The notes beneath the pieces are model-generated. The model had not been told where the DNA came from. It saw nothing but the letters and a program-made list of their open reading frames with translations, and ran no database searches. Both the position numbers and the translations under genes were made by a program. A DNA stretch of 64,000 nt from contig JAHDHU010000001.1 of the NCBI GenBank assembly GCA_020631135.1, positions 1 through 64,000 of the forward strand, given 5' to 3'. This document shows positions 1 to 8,677 of the stretch, piece after piece. Within the stretch, counting starts at the first letter, position 1. Each line of letters opens with the position of its first letter. The stretch is from Saprospiraceae bacterium (lineage in GTDB: Bacteria; Bacteroidota; Bacteroidia; Chitinophagales; Saprospiraceae).

Positions 1-41
1 CGCCGATGGTACTACATTGTGGGAGAGTAGGTCGCCGCCTT
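1..41 (+). rRNA. rrf: 5S rRNA, 3' end (partial)
   Basis: The first bases carry the conserved 3' portion of bacterial 5S rRNA: the GCCGATGGTACT loop-E/helix-IV side, then GGGAGAGTAGGTCG and the closing GCCGCC that pairs with the 5' end. The rest of the gene lies left of the window. A strong hairpin follows at once, so this is the end of an rRNA operon. The exact 3' end (39 to 41) cannot be fixed without the 5' strand. Confidence 0.9.
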
Positions 42-45
42 TTAT

Positions 46-77
46 GAAAGCCTTTCAGTGAAAACTGAAGGGCTTTC
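46..77 (+). terminator. Terminator of the rRNA operon
   Basis: A 14-base arm at 46-59 pairs with 64-77 around a GAAA tetraloop, with a single G:U pair. It starts five bases after the 5S end. The downstream T-run is weak (tccattta), but the stem is long and its position fits an rrn terminator. Confidence 0.75.
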
Positions 78-146
78 TCCATTTATACCCTAATCTAAAG
101 CGGCGATTTAGACCTTATTTCCGTTTGCCAGACAGACTACTTCAAA

Positions 147-665
147 ATGAAACTTCTAACAACGCTCTTTTTTAGTTTTTTTTGCCTAATCTCTTATGGA
201 CAAGAAACAACAGTTAATGTTGAAATACAAAATGCTGAGTTTTACAAAAAGAATTTTATTTATGCCACTTATGGTAATTTGATTTTTGTTGATCACGTTT
301 CTTTTTCATTTGAAAGAAGTTTTTATCAGAAATACAGAACAAGGTTTAATGCAAAATTATCTGTAGGGAGATTCCCAAGAAACGGTTTTGATCTAGAGAC
401 TGGAGAAAAGATCAACAAGAAATACCTTGCTTTTTCTGGAGTGTTTTGCTTAAATCTATTCGAAGTACAGTTGGGAGTTGCATATCGCGAGTACCAATTA
501 GCAGTAGGTTTTACACCGGATCCAGGGATAGACTACAATGAAAACCTTTCTGGATTACAAAGTACCGGAGCAATTGGATTTCGATTTGAAAAACAAAATT
601 TTATTTTAAGAGCGGGTGTAGGAAATCACGAACTTCTATATGCAAGCATAGGTGTAGGTTTTTAA
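147..665 (+). CDS. Putative outer-membrane beta-barrel protein, unknown function
   Basis: The gene encodes 172 aa. A signal peptide covers about residues 1-18 (hydrophobic core, SYG then QE), followed by alternating polar/aromatic segments. The protein ends in a phenylalanine (…SIGVGF), as many outer-membrane barrels do. I do not recognise a specific family. It lies between the rRNA operon and gpmI, and it converges on gpmI with only 8 bases between the stops. The ATG at 147 is the only start that keeps the signal peptide. A small porin-like or assembly-type barrel is plausible but is inferred from composition only. Confidence 0.65.
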   Translation: MKLLTTLFFSFFCLISYGQETTVNVEIQNAEFYKKNFIYATYGNLIFVDHVSFSFERSFYQKYRTRFNAKLSVGRFPRNGFDLETGEKINKKYLAFSGVFCLNLFEVQLGVAYREYQLAVGFTPDPGIDYNENLSGLQSTGAIGFRFEKQNFILRAGVGNHELLYASIGVGF

Positions 666-673
666 GGCATTAG

Positions 674-2188
674 TCAATGGATTAAAACTTCACCATCCAT
701 TTCTTCAGGAATAGCTAATCCCATTAATTTGAGAATTGTTGGGGCTAAATCGCCTAGTTTTCCTGATTTGATGTTTATCTCTTGCGAATTTGAAATTAGA
801 AACAGGGGCACAGGGTTAGTAGTGTGAGCAGTATTAGGGCTACCATCTTCATTGATAAGTACATCGGAATTACCATGATCTGCAATGACGATAAAATCAT
901 ATTCAAGGGAAAGCTTCTTGACAAGTTTCTCTAGTTCTCTATCAACTGTTTCACAAGCAACTTTGGCTGCTGATAAAATACCGGTATGACCTACCATATC
1001 CGGATTGGCATAATTTAAACAAATGAAATCGGGTCTATTTTCTTCTGCTTCGGATATGATTGATTCGGTTATTTCTATGGCACCCATTTCTGGGGCAAGA
1101 TCATAAGTGGCAACCTTAGGGGATGGTATTAAAATTCTTTTCTCATTATCGAAAGCTTTTTCTCTACCACCGTTAAAGAAAAATGTAACATGTGGATATT
1201 TTTCAGTTTCTGCAATTCTCACCTGACTTTTACCTGCACGAGAGAGAACTTCCCCCAAAGTATTTTTAAGATTGTCCTTTTTGTAAAGTACATTGATATC
1301 ACTAAAAGATTCTTCATATTCCGTCATCGTAGCCATAGAAATATTTAGTTTAGACATTTCAAATTCTGGATAATCTTTTTGACTCAAAGCGGAAGTCAAT
1401 TGTCTTGGTCGATCTGTACGATAATTAAAAAACAAAACAGCATCACCTTCTTTAATGGTTCCTTCTTGTTCTATTAAAATAGACGGCAAAAATTCATCAG
1501 TTATTTCTTGTTTATAAAGATCGAGGATACTTTCAGATACATTATCTGTTGGTATTTCCGCATGTCCTTTTACCAAAAGATCATAAGCTTTTTTAATTCT
1601 CTCCCATCTATTATCTCTATCCATTGCATAATATCTACCAATGACCGAAGCCAAGTGCACTGAATCCAGTTCTTCGATAAAAGCTTTTACATCATTGATA
1701 TGATGGATGCCGGATCGAGGGTCACAATCCCTACCATCCGTAAAGGCATGAATAAATGTTTTCCCTACACCATTTTGATCTGATGCTTTACACAAGGCTC
1801 TCAAATGATTTATGTGGGAATGTACTCCACCATCAGAAACCAAACCGATCAAATGAAGATTGTTACCTGAATTTTTAAGCTCTTCAAACAAACTTAGAAG
1901 ATTTTTATTTTGATAAAAGTCACCACTCGCAATTTCATTATTGATTCTTGCCAACTCTTGAAAAACTATCCTACCTGCTCCGATATTTAGGTGACCAACT
2001 TCCGAATTCCCCATTTGACCCTCAGGGAGCCCTACTTGTTCACCATATGTAATTAGATGAGCATTGGGTACACTTTCGTATAAACCATCGACAAAAGGCG
2101 TTTTGGCCATAGAAATTGCACTTCTTGATGGATCTTTTCCTATTCCCCAACCATCTAAAATCACTAAAAACACCTTTTTTTCACTCAT
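674..2188 (-). CDS. gpmI: 2,3-bisphosphoglycerate-independent phosphoglycerate mutase
   Basis: This glycolytic enzyme interconverts 3-phosphoglycerate and 2-phosphoglycerate in the cytoplasm using two Mn2+ ions. The protein has 504 aa, close to the usual 505-515. Metal-binding LDGWG stands at residues 11-15, with Asp12, and the phosphoserine nucleophile is Ser62 in GNSEVGH. The substrate-binding GGVHSH and TDGRDCDPRSG motifs lie near residues 120-125 and 150-160. The C-terminal metal ligands are in NPDMVGHTG, IADHGNSD and NTAHTTNP. All catalytic motifs are intact. The gene is single, divergent from the DUF4783 gene, with a candidate promoter in the 71-base gap. Confidence 0.97.
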   Translation of the reverse strand: MSEKKVFLVILDGWGIGKDPSRSAISMAKTPFVDGLYESVPNAHLITYGEQVGLPEGQMGNSEVGHLNIGAGRIVFQELARINNEIASGDFYQNKNLLSLFEELKNSGNNLHLIGLVSDGGVHSHINHLRALCKASDQNGVGKTFIHAFTDGRDCDPRSGIHHINDVKAFIEELDSVHLASVIGRYYAMDRDNRWERIKKAYDLLVKGHAEIPTDNVSESILDLYKQEITDEFLPSILIEQEGTIKEGDAVLFFNYRTDRPRQLTSALSQKDYPEFEMSKLNISMATMTEYEESFSDINVLYKKDNLKNTLGEVLSRAGKSQVRIAETEKYPHVTFFFNGGREKAFDNEKRILIPSPKVATYDLAPEMGAIEITESIISEAEENRPDFICLNYANPDMVGHTGILSAAKVACETVDRELEKLVKKLSLEYDFIVIADHGNSDVLINEDGSPNTAHTTNPVPLFLISNSQEINIKSGKLGDLAPTILKLMGLAIPEEMDGEVLIH

Positions 2189-2223
2189 TTTTAAAAATAA
2201 TCGTTAAAAATAGAACCTAAGCG

Positions 2224-2255
2224 CAATTATAATTCGTTCATTAGTAAATCAAAAA
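2224..2255 (-). promoter_or_regulatory. Candidate promoter of gpmI
   Basis: Read on the minus strand, TTTTTG is followed after 18 bases by TATAATTG. This resembles the Bacteroidota -33 TTTG / -7 TAnnTTTG pattern with one mismatch, and lies 36 bases upstream of the ATG. Confidence 0.35.
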
Positions 2256-2259
2256 GATA

Positions 2260-2631
2260 ATGCGAAAAACTATTATTCTCTTATTCTTATTTATTGGGTC
2301 TGGGATGCAAATTTTTGCTCAGAATAAGAAAATTGTCGAATCACTTGCCAACAAGGATCTATCAGTATTGGAAAACATGATGAATGATCAAATTGATTTT
2401 TGCATTAATGATGGTCAAAAATTAGTTTCTAAAAAAGAAGCAATTGCTTCAACTTTAGCGTTTTTGAATGGATTGAATATTAAGTCATCTAGAAAGATAC
2501 ACACGGGTGATTCCAAAGCACAAGGGACTTATTACGAAGTTGGAAAACTCAAAACAGATAAAGGAGCGTTTAGAGTTTTTATTTATTATGAAAACGACAA
2601 GGTAGTTGAATTCAGAATAGATAATTATTAG
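2260..2631 (+). CDS. DUF4783-family secreted protein
   Basis: The gene encodes 123 aa with a signal peptide (residues 1-20, IFA then QN). The mature part has the layout of DUF4783 proteins: a short helical start (SLANKDLSVLENMM), a central KKEAIASTLAFLNG helix, and a strand-rich half with GTYYEVGKL and FRVFIYYEN, giving a SnoaL/NTF2-like fold. The family is common in Bacteroidota and its function is unknown. The gene converges on the T9SS gene downstream with only 3 bases between the stops. The assignment rests on pattern memory. Confidence 0.75.
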   Translation: MRKTIILLFLFIGSGMQIFAQNKKIVESLANKDLSVLENMMNDQIDFCINDGQKLVSKKEAIASTLAFLNGLNIKSSRKIHTGDSKAQGTYYEVGKLKTDKGAFRVFIYYENDKVVEFRIDNY

Positions 2632-2634
2632 TGA

Positions 2635-3798
2635 CTATTTAACTACAGAAAATTTCAGGTGACCAACTTTTTTTGATTTGTCTTTCCATTTAAAGATATA
2701 ATTACCATTTGGTAGCATTGGAAGCAAGATTTGTCCACCAACAAGATTATCAGAATGGACAAGATTGCCCGAGAAGTCGAAGATTTCAAATTTTTGGATT
2801 TGGAGTTCGCTAGAATATAAGAAGAGAACGCCATTAGTAGGGTTTGGATAAAGACTTGTTTCCAAAGAACTTAGCTCATCGTTTGAAGAAGTTAAAGAAT
2901 CCCAATGTTTAGAATAAAGTTTACCTGTTACATTATCAAACTCGAGATCTATGAGGTTGTCAGTATCTTCAATGGAGACTGGTTGATTAAATATAATTTC
3001 GCCATCTATTAACGATAAAGCGGCTAGATAGTAGGATTGAGATTGCCGATAAATATATAAATATAGTTTGTTTGCCTCATCGATTGTTGCTGATCCACCA
3101 ATATATAAGTTTGTTTTACTTTCTCCAATCTTGTCGTAAACTCCAGTAGTCACATCTATTTTAGCAAGGAAAACAGAATTACCCGAATCTTCACTAAACA
3201 AAGCATACAGATTACCGCTTTGAGTATCATATTCGTAATGTTGAATGTTTATGCCTTGTGGGAAAGATAGTGTCGGCTGGTGCAATATTGTTCCAGATTG
3301 AGTGTCCAAAGTGTATAAAATGTTTGGTGGACCAGTAAATGTGTACTGTTGAAGTTTATCATTAAAAGCGTCTTGACCTTGAAACATTGTCGAAGCAGGT
3401 ATGGTATCTGAAACACTAAGAACCGTTCCTGAATCAACATCCAGTTGTACAAGCTGTTTAATATTATTAGTAATGTCAATTTTTATCGCGTAGAGTTCGT
3501 TTAGCGAATTGCTGAATTCTATGGCTTGAATATTTTGAGACTCAAAAAAACTTTCCAATTCTCCGCTAACAACATTGATTCCATAAACTCCTTCTTTTTC
3601 TTGAGAGCTAATAAAATAGAAGATAGATGAGTTTTGATCATAGGTATTCATCCCAGGAAAAATGAAACTTACATCATCGATTTTTTTACTAACTTTTTGA
3701 AAAGTAAAATCTTCTAGATTGTATTCGACAATGAACTCATTTTGAGCATTCAAAATAAAGCTTGTAAGAACAAGGAGAATAGTGAATAAGCTTTTCAT
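2635..3798 (-). CDS. T9SS-exported protein with beta-propeller-like repeats
   Basis: The gene encodes 387 aa: a signal peptide (1-18, ILNA then QN), then repeated segments of the type DxxSGxLYAL / DVxTGxxxxI that resemble YVTN/WD-like propeller blades. The last 72 residues (316-387) are a type A T9SS sorting domain starting LYPNPTNG and ending in a Lys-rich strand with KFSVVK. Known family behaviour is export through the Por secretion system with cleavage of this tail and surface attachment or release. The substrate is unknown. The single gene lies 29 bases downstream of the amidohydrolase and may be cotranscribed with it. Confidence 0.85.
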   Translation of the reverse strand: MKSLFTILLVLTSFILNAQNEFIVEYNLEDFTFQKVSKKIDDVSFIFPGMNTYDQNSSIFYFISSQEKEGVYGINVVSGELESFFESQNIQAIEFSNSLNELYAIKIDITNNIKQLVQLDVDSGTVLSVSDTIPASTMFQGQDAFNDKLQQYTFTGPPNILYTLDTQSGTILHQPTLSFPQGINIQHYEYDTQSGNLYALFSEDSGNSVFLAKIDVTTGVYDKIGESKTNLYIGGSATIDEANKLYLYIYRQSQSYYLAALSLIDGEIIFNQPVSIEDTDNLIDLEFDNVTGKLYSKHWDSLTSSNDELSSLETSLYPNPTNGVLFLYSSELQIQKFEIFDFSGNLVHSDNLVGGQILLPMLPNGNYIFKWKDKSKKVGHLKFSVVK

Positions 3799-3827
3799 TT
3801 TATCACCAAGGTAAATATTTAGAGAAG

Positions 3828-4934
3828 CTATTCAGGAAAAAGAGATTTGTCAATATCTGGAAGTAATCTTAAAGCATTTTTGTAGTACAACTTTTTTAAG
3901 ATTTCATCTGAGAGATCCAATCCGTACATTCTCCAGAAGGCGTGATACCTTTTATAGTATGGAAAGTATTCGTCAGCGGTTTCTAATACTCTAAAGTAGG
4001 TTTCAAATTCTCTTGGTTTAAAAGAATCCTTCCCAAACAAAACCCGATCTTGGTATTTGTCAATGAATCGTTTTGCAGCTCTAGGTTGCCTTCCAAGTTC
4101 AGCTATTACCGCACCTATTTCTACAACCATATTTGGCATTTCATTCATGTAACCGCTAAGTTTTTCTAGATCATTGGCATACCAACCCATGTGGGCATTG
4201 ATAAAAGTTGTATTAGGATGTCTTTTGAAGACATTGTGTTGTTCGGCAATTATTTGTTCAAAAGGAGCCGGATTGTCGGCTTCTCTTTTTCTAGAGGGAC
4301 GAACTTTTAGTTCTAACCATCTTTCATTAAGACTGTCATGGGGCATCCAAAATTGTGGAGGATCAGCGGAGTGAATTAGAACAGGCATTCCCAATTCTCC
4401 ACATTTATCCCATACGGGACCAATCCTAGGATCATCAATCGCAATTCTCTTGCCGAGGCTATCCTTGTGATGCATGCCTTGGCTTTTGTAAATTTTTAAA
4501 CCTCGAGAACCATTGGCATAGTCATATTCGATTTGTTTGACAGTTTCAACAGTCCAATCAGGAGCGTCGATGCTTCTGAATTCGATGTTTGAGAAGACCA
4601 CAAACCTGTTGGGTTGGGAACAATTCTTAATGTTCTCCATATATTGCTTTAGCTTTTCACTGTTTCTACCACTAAGGTTTACCGTTACCGCTAAATTTAG
4701 AGTGTCCATTTGCTTAATCAACAATTCTAATTTTTCTGGATCCATGTTCCAATGATGGCTATGGATATCAATAACAGGAAATTTTGCAGATTTTACCAGG
4801 TTTTCTTTGACCACCAAAGTCGATGGAGGATCATAAGATTCCCAATCGATGTTTATATCTAATGGATCTTGTCTTTGGGCATTCGCCGAATGGCAAACAA
4901 ATAAAAAAACTAAAACTCTTATCAAATTTTTCAT
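3828..4934 (-). CDS. Secreted amidohydrolase family 2 (TIM-barrel metal hydrolase)
   Basis: The gene encodes 368 aa. The signal peptide ends at residue 20 (SANA then Q). The fold is the amidohydrolase-2 (ACMSD/decarboxylase-like) TIM barrel: DIHSHH at 56-61 supplies the first metal ligands, Lys150 sits in GLKIYK, and His188 (HSAD), His248 (NAHMGW) and Asp303 (GKDS) complete the site. The substrate is unknown; relatives hydrolyse or decarboxylate cyclic and aromatic acids. Cells of this phylum often keep such enzymes in the periplasm. The cleavage-site codons overlap a near-palindrome at 4880-4892 (see findings). The stop of asnS lies 9 bases upstream of the ATG, so the gene may follow asnS in one transcript. 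Confidence 0.85.
   Translation of the reverse strand: MKNLIRVLVFLFVCHSANAQRQDPLDINIDWESYDPPSTLVVKENLVKSAKFPVIDIHSHHWNMDPEKLELLIKQMDTLNLAVTVNLSGRNSEKLKQYMENIKNCSQPNRFVVFSNIEFRSIDAPDWTVETVKQIEYDYANGSRGLKIYKSQGMHHKDSLGKRIAIDDPRIGPVWDKCGELGMPVLIHSADPPQFWMPHDSLNERWLELKVRPSRKREADNPAPFEQIIAEQHNVFKRHPNTTFINAHMGWYANDLEKLSGYMNEMPNMVVEIGAVIAELGRQPRAAKRFIDKYQDRVLFGKDSFKPREFETYFRVLETADEYFPYYKRYHAFWRMYGLDLSDEILKKLYYKNALRLLPDIDKSLFPE
4880..4892. repeat. CATTCG-C-CGAATG near-palindrome
   Basis: A 13-base inverted repeat with a one-base centre, a degenerate member of the CGCATTCGCGAATGCG family. It lies in the codons for the signal-peptide cleavage site (H-S-A-N-A-Q) of the amidohydrolase. Confidence 0.5.
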
Positions 4935-4943
4935 ATGCCAAGT

Positions 4944-6365
4944 TTAAAATTCTGCATTCCCCGGAAATCGAGGAAAAGGAATCACGTCTCTAATGTTAGT
5001 CATCCCAGTCACGAATAAAATTAGTCTTTCAAAACCTAATCCGTAGCCCGCATGCGGACAGGTTCCGAATTTTCTAGTATCTAAAAACCATTGCATTTCT
5101 TCTTTAGGAATGTCCATCTCTTCCATTCTCTTTTCTTCTTCTCTTTGAGATCCACCGATGATTTCACCGATGCCAGGAAACAATACATCCATGGCAGCTA
5201 CAGTTTTGTCATCTTCATTCATTCTCATGTAAAAGGACTTAATCTCTTTCGGATAATCGATTAGGATTACAGGTTTTTTAAAGTGTTTTTCTACCAAAAA
5301 TCTTTCATGCTCTGATTGAAGGTCAGCGCCCCAATCATCAATTGGAAATTGAAATCGACCTTTTTTATTTGGCTTACTATTTTTAAGTATATCTATAGCA
5401 CGTGTATAGGTAAGTCGCTCGAAATCATTGGCTAAACAAAATTCAAGTTTTTCTCGAAGAGGCATCGGAGATCTTTCGTTTTGCGGTTTTTGTTTTTCCT
5501 CTTGTAAGAGTCGGTTTTCTAAAAACTCTAAATCTTCAGGATTGTGATCCATCACGTATTTGATCACATATTTAAGCATTTCTTCAGCTAAATCCATATT
5601 GTCCTCGAGGTCGTTAAAAGCAACTTCTGGTTCTATCATCCAAAACTCCGCAAGATGGCGCGAAGTATTAGAATTTTCAGCTCTAAAGGTTGGACCGAAT
5701 GTGTAAACTTCACTCAAGGCCAAAGCTGCCAGTTCTGCTTCTAATTGACCCGAAACTGTCAAGTTCGTAGACTTGCCGAAAAAGTCTTTTTTGTAATCAA
5801 TATTTCCATCTTCGTCTTTTGGTGGATTATCTAAATCCAAATTGGTTACTTTAAACATTTCGCCCGCACCTTCAGCATCTGAACCTGTAATGATAGGGGA
5901 GTGCATATAGAAAAACCCCTTGTCATTAAAAAATTTGTGGATGGCGAATGCCGCAGAATGACGTATTCTAAAAATAGAACCAAAGGTGTTTGTACGAAAT
6001 CGTAAATGCGCTATTTCTCTGAGAAATTCGAGACTGTGCTTTTTAGGTTGCAATGGATATTTTTCGGGATCACTATCACCTAGAATTTCAATTTGATCCG
6101 CTACCAATTCAACAGTTTGTCCTCTACCTTGTGACTCGACCAGTATGCCAGTGGCCATCACTGCAGCACCTGTAGTAATTCTTTTTAGTATAGATTCATC
6201 AAATTTTTCAAAATCTACTACAACTTGAAGTGTTTTTAAAGTAGATCCGTCATTGAGGGCTAGAAATTGATTATTTCTGAAGGTTTTTACCCATCCCATT
6301 ACTGTATAACTACTTCCAATTTTGTCAGCATTTAATAAAACTTTTAGTTTCGTCCGCTTAGCCAT
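4944..6365 (-). CDS. asnS: Asparaginyl-tRNA synthetase
   Basis: This class IIb synthetase charges tRNA-Asn. The protein has 473 aa, normal for the bacterial enzyme. An N-terminal OB-fold anticodon-binding domain (about 1-115, with [12 protein letters not shown] and LNDGST) precedes the catalytic core. Motif 2 is [16 protein letters not shown] near residue 230, and the end (440-473) carries motif 3, GLGFERL, and the class-typical IPFPRFPG. The AEFW motif and the short terminal segment separate AsnRS from AspRS, which is present separately at 51659. The Bat operon ends 77 bases upstream. Confidence 0.97.
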   Translation of the reverse strand: MAKRTKLKVLLNADKIGSSYTVMGWVKTFRNNQFLALNDGSTLKTLQVVVDFEKFDESILKRITTGAAVMATGILVESQGRGQTVELVADQIEILGDSDPEKYPLQPKKHSLEFLREIAHLRFRTNTFGSIFRIRHSAAFAIHKFFNDKGFFYMHSPIITGSDAEGAGEMFKVTNLDLDNPPKDEDGNIDYKKDFFGKSTNLTVSGQLEAELAALALSEVYTFGPTFRAENSNTSRHLAEFWMIEPEVAFNDLEDNMDLAEEMLKYVIKYVMDHNPEDLEFLENRLLQEEKQKPQNERSPMPLREKLEFCLANDFERLTYTRAIDILKNSKPNKKGRFQFPIDDWGADLQSEHERFLVEKHFKKPVILIDYPKEIKSFYMRMNEDDKTVAAMDVLFPGIGEIIGGSQREEEKRMEEMDIPKEEMQWFLDTRKFGTCPHAGYGLGFERLILFVTGMTNIRDVIPFPRFPGNAEF

Positions 6366-6442
6366 AACTTCTTTTTAAAACGAACTGCGAAGTTAGCGTA
6401 ATTGTAAGTAAAGCTTAACTCTAGAGCGTGAAATTTGATGCT

Positions 6443-8164
6443 CTAGCTAAGTTGCTCCTCTATGAGGCTCAGAGTTTCTAAGGTTGAATAATAAACCTCA
6501 TCCATTTTACCAGATTCATTGGATCCGGCAAAAAGGGAGAGTTCACAAGATTTTAGGATATCAGATATTTTTTCTACTAAATTTTTTGATACTCCTAATT
6601 CTAGCAAGGTACTACTGATGTTTTCTTTGCTCATTTCCGATGCGGGAATTTTAATCTTATCAGAAGCATATCCTAAAATTGATTTAGATATTTCATTGAA
6701 GAAAGAGCGTTGATCATTTTGAATTTTGTATTCATTGGCGAATGCCAACTTGCTTTCAGCGACTCTTCTGGCATTTTGGGATTTGATCAATTCTGGATCA
6801 ATAAGACCTTCTTGAATCTTCTTATGTCGCATCCAAGTTATCAAAGGAAAGCCAGATAAAATCAGTCCAAAGATTATCCAAAATGGAACTGAATTATAGA
6901 AGGTCCATTTTGTGGAAGATAGTTTAACTTCTTCAATGAAAGGATACATTTTATCTGAACGTTCGGAAAGATTGGTGTCTTCGATTAAATTGGATTTACC
7001 AGCGCCTTTTAAAACCTTTAGATTAATCACATTTGATACGGCAGTTTCGAAAGTATTGCTATCCGGATTGAAATAATTTATTGATGGTTGAATTCGGTAA
7101 TCACCAACATGTTTGGGAACGATAAGATACTCGTATATCGTTTTATGTTTTTGTCTTCCTTGATCAACATATTTGTCTTCTTTAATGAAATTTGGATCAT
7201 ACACTTCAAGTGAATCAGTGAGGTTTAGACTTGGTGGCTTGATAAGTTCTGGATCTCCGTCTCCGTAAAGAGTCAGAATGAGGCTAATGGATTGATCCAA
7301 ACTAATGGTGTTTTTATTGCTTTGAATTAGCAAAGAATAGTTACCGACAGTTCCAGAAAAATCTGTTTTATTGGGAATATTATTAACCGTGAGGTTAAAT
7401 GACTCAGTAGAACAAAATTCTTCTTTAAATGAACCGAAGAAGGAGCTCATTCTACCCGTTTGATTCGGATTGTCTGAAGCTACATATAAAATAAATGAGC
7501 TAGGATCTATTGTGAATTGCCCGACTTTCTGAGGAAATAACGCGATTTTTCGAACGGTCTGAAATGCGTATTCTGTTCCGTTAATTATTTTTCTTTGTAC
7601 GTTTTCATTAAAATCTTTTATCGCCAAAGCGAAAAACCCTTCGAAGTCGTCTTCCCTCTGAATGGATATACTATTGATATTTTGATCAACTCTCGCAAAG
7701 AGAACATAATCGATCAGGATTTGCTGACCTAAATAAGTTGATGTGTCAGAGACAACGGCTTCAATAAAAAACTTTTTTTGATTCTTGTTTTTGGCAGAGT
7801 CTTTTAAAACTTTTACATATAGGTTTTTGGTTTTTTGAATTGCACCACCAATTGTTGCGCTTGCTGCTTCGATGCTTAGGTTTCCAATACGCTTGGGTTG
7901 AAGAATGTAGGTGAACGATAAAGTAGATGACCTTCGCCCATTTATTATACTAGTTCTATTGGATTGACTCGGCCCTTGTAAAACGGTGAAATCTTTAAAT
8001 GCTGGAGCTTTGAAGTCTGATGCTTGAGCGTTTTCAATAATAAAGCTGACAGTTAGATAAGAATTGGATAGCATTTCTTTGGCATCAGCCTGAGCATAGA
8101 ATTTGGCTTGTGCAAAACTTCCAATAGATAGGGAAAGAAATAAAAACGTAATTAGATGTTTCAT
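6443..8164 (-). CDS. batD: BatD: membrane-anchored protein of the Bat operon
   Basis: The gene encodes 573 aa: a signal peptide (1-18), a long periplasmic part of Ig-like BatD domains (residues 20-420), one transmembrane helix at about 428-445 and a 128-residue cytoplasmic helical tail. The N-terminal VLQGPSQSNRTSIINGRRSS segment and YILQPKRIG are characteristic of BatD. Bat proteins are thought to form a membrane complex that is energised by MoxR and helps tolerate stress; the mechanism is not established. The ATG overlaps the stop of the preceding gene by one base (TAATG), which suggests translational coupling. It is the last gene of the operon. Confidence 0.9.
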   Translation of the reverse strand: MKHLITFLFLSLSIGSFAQAKFYAQADAKEMLSNSYLTVSFIIENAQASDFKAPAFKDFTVLQGPSQSNRTSIINGRRSSTLSFTYILQPKRIGNLSIEAASATIGGAIQKTKNLYVKVLKDSAKNKNQKKFFIEAVVSDTSTYLGQQILIDYVLFARVDQNINSISIQREDDFEGFFALAIKDFNENVQRKIINGTEYAFQTVRKIALFPQKVGQFTIDPSSFILYVASDNPNQTGRMSSFFGSFKEEFCSTESFNLTVNNIPNKTDFSGTVGNYSLLIQSNKNTISLDQSISLILTLYGDGDPELIKPPSLNLTDSLEVYDPNFIKEDKYVDQGRQKHKTIYEYLIVPKHVGDYRIQPSINYFNPDSNTFETAVSNVINLKVLKGAGKSNLIEDTNLSERSDKMYPFIEEVKLSSTKWTFYNSVPFWIIFGLILSGFPLITWMRHKKIQEGLIDPELIKSQNARRVAESKLAFANEYKIQNDQRSFFNEISKSILGYASDKIKIPASEMSKENISSTLLELGVSKNLVEKISDILKSCELSLFAGSNESGKMDEVYYSTLETLSLIEEQLS

Positions 8165-8655
8165 TAAAATTTTCTTCTCTTTCTTTTTTTCTCTGGTTTA
8201 GCTTGTTCTATAGGAGACTCAAATAGTTTTGAGTCAAAATCAAAGCTAAAGGGATTCGAATTGAAGGTATCATCTATGATGTTATCCGGATTAGGTAAAA
8301 CAGTTATCCTAAGTTGTTGCGATTTGACTTCTGTCATATTGGATTTAAGGTAGGCGCCATCTAAAATCAAAACACCTTCTTTTAAAGGCTGTATAATATA
8401 GGTGTAGCTTTTTTTCTGAGATACTTCTCCGTTGATGCTTTGGTAGTGGGAAGAAATGCTTGGTCCGGAAACCTTACAACTATCAAAAGAAGGTGGAATC
8501 AATTCTCCTTCTAATGTATTTAGGTGATAACTTAATTTAAAAGCATTTCCAACAAGGATCGAGTCATGTGAAAGTTCAACTTGTATCTTATCCTGTCCTG
8601 ATGCGGAAAGAAACAAAAAACTAAAAATCAAAATTGATGTAATCGATTTAAACAT
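8164..8655 (-). CDS. Short BatD-like protein (single N-terminal domain)
   Basis: The gene encodes 163 aa with a signal peptide (1-20, SASG then Q) and one Ig-like domain that mirrors the first BatD domain: DSILVGNAFKLSYHLN, then KVSGPSISSHYQSINGEVS and YTYIIQPLKEG. It lacks the membrane helix and cytoplasmic tail of BatD and ends in a basic KKRKRRKF stretch. It lies between batC and batD and is coupled to batD (TAATG). It looks like a partial duplication or a split BatD, and may act as a soluble periplasmic partner; that role is inferred. Confidence 0.8.
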   Translation of the reverse strand: MFKSITSILIFSFLFLSASGQDKIQVELSHDSILVGNAFKLSYHLNTLEGELIPPSFDSCKVSGPSISSHYQSINGEVSQKKSYTYIIQPLKEGVLILDGAYLKSNMTEVKSQQLRITVLPNPDNIIDDTFNSNPFSFDFDSKLFESPIEQAKPEKKRKRRKF

Positions 8656-8677
8656 AAGACTGCAAAATTATATTGTT

